This document shows positions 60,833 through 64,000 of a stretch of 64,000 nucleotides of DNA, in pieces. This stretch comes from Pigmentiphaga litoralis (GTDB lineage: Bacteria; Pseudomonadota; Gammaproteobacteria; Burkholderiales; Burkholderiaceae_B): positions 904,808-968,807 of the forward strand of contig NZ_BMXQ01000002.1 of the NCBI RefSeq assembly GCF_014651835.1. The letters run 5' to 3'. Under the pieces are notes generated by a model. That model was given only the letters and a program-made list of their open reading frames with translations. It was not told the origin of the DNA and searched no databases. Made by a program: the position numbers and the translations under genes. Within the stretch, counting starts at the first letter, position 1. Every line of letters begins with the position of its first letter.

Positions 60833-61633
60833 TTGAACGCGCTTCTTCCCTTGGATAAACCGGCCGCCCGTGCGGCGTCGGACGGGACCCAGGGCATCCG
60901 CCGGGTCGTCCGTGTACTGAAAGTCCTGGCGGTGCACCGTGATGTCGGCCTGCGATTTGTCGAGGTGGCCGACCTGTGCGAACTCGAACGCCCCACGGCC
61001 CACCGCATGCTCAAGACCCTGGTCGAAGAAGGCCTGCTGGTGCGCGACCCGCGCAGCAAGCGCTATCGGCTGGGGGCGCTCACGTTTGAACTGGGACTGG
61101 CGGCCGCGCACCACTTCAACCTGGTCGATCTGTGCGCGCCGTCCTTGCAACGGCTCGCACGCGCCACGGGCGATACCTCTTTCCTGTTCATCCGCCGCGG
61201 GAACGATGCGATCTGCGTGAGCAGTGTGCCGGGCCACTATCCGATACAGACCCCGGTGGTGCCTGTGGGAAGCCGACAGCCCCTTGGCGTGAACGCGGGC
61301 GGCCTGGCGCTGCTGTTGAGCATGACCCCGGCGGAAGTCGAAGAAATCATTCTTGCGGTTCGCCCACGGCTGGGCGCCTATGGGGACTTCGATGCCGACG
61401 ACCTGCGGCAGTCCGTCGCCGCGGGGCGCGTGCAGCGATATTCCTTGATCGGGGAAAAGGCGGTACCGGGCGTGACGGCGATCGGGCTGCCCATCGTCAA
61501 CCAGCTTGGCGTGCCCGTGGCGGCGCTGACCGTTGCAGCCATCTCGAGCCGCATGACGCCCGCACGTCAGCAGGACATCGTCCCGCTGCTTCAGCAGGAA
61601 GTCGACGAGGTGCGGCGGCTGTTGTACCGCTAG
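60833..61633 (+). CDS. IclR family transcriptional regulator
   Basis: This 266-residue regulator has the N-terminal winged helix ('GIRRVVRVLKVLAVHRDVGLRFVEVADLCELERPTAHRMLKTLVEEGLLVRDP' region, residues 20-70) and an IclR effector domain ('DTSFLFIRRGNDAICVSSV', 'LGVNAGGLALLLS', 'VTAIGLPIVNQLGVPVAALTVAAI'). No ATG lies in a sensible place; the TTG at 60833 follows a GGAATTACTGG stretch and gives the usual length. It is divergent from the deacetylase/GTPase operon, which it very likely regulates through the two boxes. Confidence 0.88.
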   Translation: MNALLPLDKPAARAASDGTQGIRRVVRVLKVLAVHRDVGLRFVEVADLCELERPTAHRMLKTLVEEGLLVRDPRSKRYRLGALTFELGLAAAHHFNLVDLCAPSLQRLARATGDTSFLFIRRGNDAICVSSVPGHYPIQTPVVPVGSRQPLGVNAGGLALLLSMTPAEVEEIILAVRPRLGAYGDFDADDLRQSVAAGRVQRYSLIGEKAVPGVTAIGLPIVNQLGVPVAALTVAAISSRMTPARQQDIVPLLQQEVDEVRRLLYR

Positions 61634-61726
61634 AGTCAGGTCAGAGAGCTGGCGTGCGCGTCACGCCCTGCGTCAGGCGGGAACAGGTTCCGTGACCTGC
61701 CCGGACGCTTGACCGGAGAATCCTTG

Positions 61727-61768
61727 TGTCGCAACCCTTATGTCGAAACCCTTGTCCCGAAACCCTTA
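61727..61768 (+). repeat. Three short direct repeats TGTCG.AACCCTT
   Basis: Copies begin at 61727, 61741 and about 61754, 13-14 bases apart, the third with one inserted base. They lie just beyond the 3' end of the small minus-strand gene at 61770. Too few for an array; possibly a protein-binding cluster or replication slippage. Confidence 0.5.
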
Positions 61769-61769
61769 C

Positions 61770-61973
61770 TCAGGCCTTTCGCTTGGGCGGGCTTTTTCTG
61801 GGCTTGGCAGTCGTTGTGGTGTCGATGACGTTGCCGCGGCGTGCAGGTGCCACCGTGCGTTTGGCCCCGCGCGGCAAGACCGGCGCAGGGGGGCGCGCAT
61901 TGCGCTGATTCAGTGGGGGGAGGGGCGTTGCCGTCGATGCGGTGGCAGGATGGCTGGCAGTCTTCTCGGTCAT
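61770..61973 (-). CDS. Small basic Pro/Arg/Lys-rich protein, 67 residues
   Basis: It begins MTEKTASHPATASTATPL and ends in a Lys/Pro-rich tail ('KPRKSPPKRKA'), with 'RGAKRTVAPARRG' in the middle. A GGAGA site lies seven bases before the ATG at 61973, which is the main support. It has low complexity and probably no fold; nucleic-acid binding is possible. No family is recognised. It resembles the 43-residue protein at 36880 only in being small and basic. Confidence 0.5.
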   Translation of the reverse strand: MTEKTASHPATASTATPLPPLNQRNARPPAPVLPRGAKRTVAPARRGNVIDTTTTAKPRKSPPKRKA

Positions 61974-62241
61974 GGCGGTCTCCGTGGGGCGACGGTGCCA
62001 TTCGCGAAGCTCGCAAGGTACGTCGCTGTCGTCGTCATCAGCCGGGGGGCCGGCTGGTCATGCGTACTCTGAACGTCGGTGTGCAAAGGCCAGTCGTTGC
62101 TTGGTGCAACGACTGGCCCAGGGATGTTCCCGCTGCGCCTGTATCGGCGTCTTGTTCAGGTTTCCCTGTCCTGCTTCAACCTGCGCATTCCGGACGGTGT
62201 TCGCGTAACGCGGACCCGGACCGGCGCAGCGTCTTTCTTAC

Positions 62242-63246
62242 TTAGGGGCGAACCACCGTCGGGCCACCGGCGACGACGTCATCGCGGTAGGCCAGCGGGC
62301 GGCGCTTGAAACCGGCGGCGCCTGCGGCACCGGCGATCAGCATGCCGATGATCAGGGTAGCCAGCGTCCACCATGCGCCTTGCGACACAGCACGAGCCGT
62401 TGCATCTGCCGCTTCACGCGCCTTTTGCTCGGCTTGCTTCTTGGCCTCTTCAATCTTGGCCATGGTCTGGTTATACGTCCGCTCGTAGTTGTCGGCAATA
62501 CGCTGCGACTCTTCACGCGACTTGCCGGTACGCGCCTGGATGATGTTGACCAGGGCTTCCTTGTCGGCGGCGTTCAGGGCCGGTGCAGCCTGGCTCTTCA
62601 CACGGTTCCACCAGGCAGCCATGTCGTTGTCGGCATTCTGGGGTTGCTGGGCTGCGCCCTGCGCGGTGTTCTGGCCGTCTTGCGCCGCTTGCTGCGCATT
62701 GTCTTGCAGACGTTCAGGGTTCAGTTCGGCCTTGCCGCTCTGACGCAGCAGCGTGTCGAGTTCCGACTGGATGCTGCCCATGTCGATGTCGACACCGCTC
62801 TTGCGCATCTGGTCCTTGACCGTGTCGGCTACAGCCGGTGCGGCGCGCATGGCGCCTTCGCCCGCAATCGACAGGCCCTTGCCCAGGATGCTGCCTGCCG
62901 CGCCGAAGATGCCACCGGCAATCGAGGTCAACAGATAGATGGTCAGCATCGTCGTGATGGCCCACGACAGCACGCCGTGCAGGCTGCCTTGTGTGCGCGA
63001 CGAGCGGCCGGCAAAGTAGGCGCCGATGGCGATCGAGATGACCGTCGTCAGCAACAGCCAGATGCCGGTGCCCATGCCCATGCCGCGCACGGGGTTGCCT
63101 TCTTCCAGTGGATCAATGGCGCCGGCGCCGATCGCCGTTCCAAGCACGCTCAGGATCAGATAGGAGACGAGCGACAGGCTGACGCCTGCGAAGATGGCGC
63201 CCCAGGAGATCCTGGGGCCGCGGTCGTTGTTGACGATGGTTGTCAT
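62242..63246 (-). CDS. Conserved-looking membrane protein with periplasmic or cytoplasmic coiled-coil middle
   Basis: A 334-residue protein with hydrophobic helices at about residues 12-40, 60-82, 90-115 and 305-325. Gly-rich helices ('LILSVLGTAIGAGAID', 'GGIFGAAGSILGKGL') and a Gln/Ala-rich charged segment (residues about 150-300, with 'KIEEAKKQAEQKAREAADATARA') suggest a stress-associated or YtxH/CsbD-like envelope protein, but I do not recognise a family. The ATG at 63246 (MTTIVNNDRGP) is preferred; 63258 and 63282 are alternatives. Confidence 0.7.
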   Translation of the reverse strand: MTTIVNNDRGPRISWGAIFAGVSLSLVSYLILSVLGTAIGAGAIDPLEEGNPVRGMGMGTGIWLLLTTVISIAIGAYFAGRSSRTQGSLHGVLSWAITTMLTIYLLTSIAGGIFGAAGSILGKGLSIAGEGAMRAAPAVADTVKDQMRKSGVDIDMGSIQSELDTLLRQSGKAELNPERLQDNAQQAAQDGQNTAQGAAQQPQNADNDMAAWWNRVKSQAAPALNAADKEALVNIIQARTGKSREESQRIADNYERTYNQTMAKIEEAKKQAEQKAREAADATARAVSQGAWWTLATLIIGMLIAGAAGAAGFKRRPLAYRDDVVAGGPTVVRP

Positions 63247-63951
63247 AAGAGTGTCCATATTGTTGTGTGTTGCTGGAGCCATCGGGGCGGCGACTCCGTA
63301 ACCCTGCAGAGCAACGACCGTGCCACGCCGGATGGCGCAGTCAGTGGCAACCCGTGCGGATGAGCGGAGGATGAGTCTCCACCCTGGGAAACTGTGGCAA
63401 ATTCTCGGGAACTTTATGCAATGGCATCGGCGCAGGGCCAGGCAACGGTCCTCTTGAAACGGCAGAAGGAATTACAAAGTGGCGTAAATACAGGCTTCCC
63501 GGAGATTCTGCGAGATTTGGCGAGCCGTGCTCAGCAGTTCGCCAGCGGGGGAATGGAAGCGTTTACAAAAGGGAAACCGGGGAGCGCATCGTCAGATGTC
63601 CCGCTGCTCTTCTAGATATAAGAGCCTAATACCGGCCGCAGCACGGGCGCATACGCTTCATGTCGAGCCAAGGCCCTGGCTCTGTTAGTTCTAAAGCTCC
63701 TTCTCTAATAGACCTAGGGCATCTCTCTCATAAGATGATCCATGTGCAGGACGGTGGCTCACCCCGCCCCACTTCAAATTTTTGGTGGCCCGCTTGCAAA
63801 CCGAAATTTATCCGTGCTATATTCATTGGCTCGACGGAACAAAAGCAAAACGCAACGCGATCTGCCTAGGCAGCAACGGTGCAGCGGGTTCTGAAGAGCA
63901 GTGGTGATGGGGCGAAAGTTCCAAGTGGAATGAAATTTCCAGGTCGTGAAG
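63247..63951. other. Gene-poor, partly AT-richer stretch with a promoter
   Basis: A 73-residue GTG-started frame at 63394-63615 (plus) has no clear ribosome site or recognisable motif; I leave it uncalled. From about 63600 the base composition falls below that of the neighbourhood, which may mark the edge of an acquired region. A sigma70-type promoter lies at 63794-63823. No tRNA or insertion element is evident. Confidence 0.4.
63794..63823 (+). promoter_or_regulatory. Sigma70-type promoter
   Basis: TTGCAA (-35) and TATATT (-10) are separated by 18 bases. Transcription would start near 63830 and give an untranslated leader of about 120 bases before the possible gene at 63952. Confidence 0.5.
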
Positions 63952-64000
63952 ATGTCTAGCAGTTGGATGTTTCGACAGTTTGACAAGCGTAAAAAACTTC
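63952..64000 (+). CDS. Possible start of a gene running off the window
   Basis: An ATG at 63952 behind an AGGTCGTGAAG stretch opens a frame that stays open to the window end (MSSSWMFRQFDKRKKL). It is too short to identify. The upstream promoter and long leader support a real gene; lack of any family match keeps confidence low. Confidence 0.3.
   Translation, partial: MSSSWMFRQFDKRKKL

Noticed and set aside
61727..61768. The three short repeats as a replication or plasmid iteron
   Set aside because: Only three short units, no Rep gene and no AT-rich region beside them.
63394..63615. A 73-codon GTG-started frame
   Set aside because: No ribosome site, no motif, and atypical composition; mentioned only as content of the intergenic stretch.

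Overview
The window is high-GC DNA from a betaproteobacterium, most likely Burkholderiales/Alcaligenaceae (Bordetella, Achromobacter or a relative). The main reason is the repertoire: six intact Bug-type periplasmic receptors of the tripartite tricarboxylate (TctC) family, several of them beside their own catabolic genes and LysR or IclR regulators, plus a DUF3348/DUF802/OmpA/DUF2894 cassette and a bacterial SUV3-like helicase. This placement rests on gene content, not on a marker gene.

Left end (1 to about 9500) is the late end of a tailed prophage: a tail-tip protein cut by the window edge, a tail fibre ending in an SGNH hydrolase domain, then a translationally coupled lysis cassette (two membrane proteins, a GH19 endolysin, a degenerate GH24-like protein, and an i-spanin with an embedded Rz1-type lipoprotein), then a DNA adenine methylase. 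Two tandem hairpins with identical loops, a terminator and a two-gene minus-strand operon under two LexA boxes follow. The prophage appears to stop at a 3' remnant of tRNA-Ser(CGA) at about 9431-9491, read here as the distal attachment site. An ASCH-like phage 'morphogenetic' protein lies just outside it, directly behind the SUV3-like helicase.

12.4-28.7 kb is accessory metabolism: a divergent SDR/TetR pair with two operators; a scar where Bug and LysR remnants meet; a CSS-motif EAL phosphodiesterase; a tandemly duplicated [Bug receptor - TPP enzyme] cassette; a molybdopterin dehydrogenase large subunit whose partner subunits have been lost at a second scar; and a LysR-controlled class II aldolase / Bug / 2-hydroxyacid dehydrogenase operon.

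28.8-34.4 kb holds four genes of unknown function. One encodes a MotA/TolQ-like membrane protein with a 522-residue tail of six exact-length 87-residue repeats, and the next a MotB/OmpA-like partner with a transmembrane Asp. The architecture recalls ZorA/ZorB of Zorya defence, without the Zorya effectors. This is the best candidate for an undescribed system.

34.4-53.4 kb: an MFS exporter and a LysR regulator, a tannase/feruloyl-esterase-like lipoprotein, an Rrf2/flavin disulfide oxidoreductase pair, RidA and nitroreductase, a Bug/PfkB/GH65 operon, an enolase-superfamily/EthD-like pair opposite a LysR gene, and M20 peptidase / Bug / LysR. 53.4-61.6 kb: a BaeSR-like two-component system, then a five-gene operon (two PuuE-like deacetylases, an LVIVD beta-propeller, a COG0523 GTPase, a Bug receptor) facing an IclR gene, with two matching operator boxes between them. 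The right end has a small basic protein, a membrane protein, an AT-richer stretch with a good sigma70 promoter, and possibly the start of another gene.
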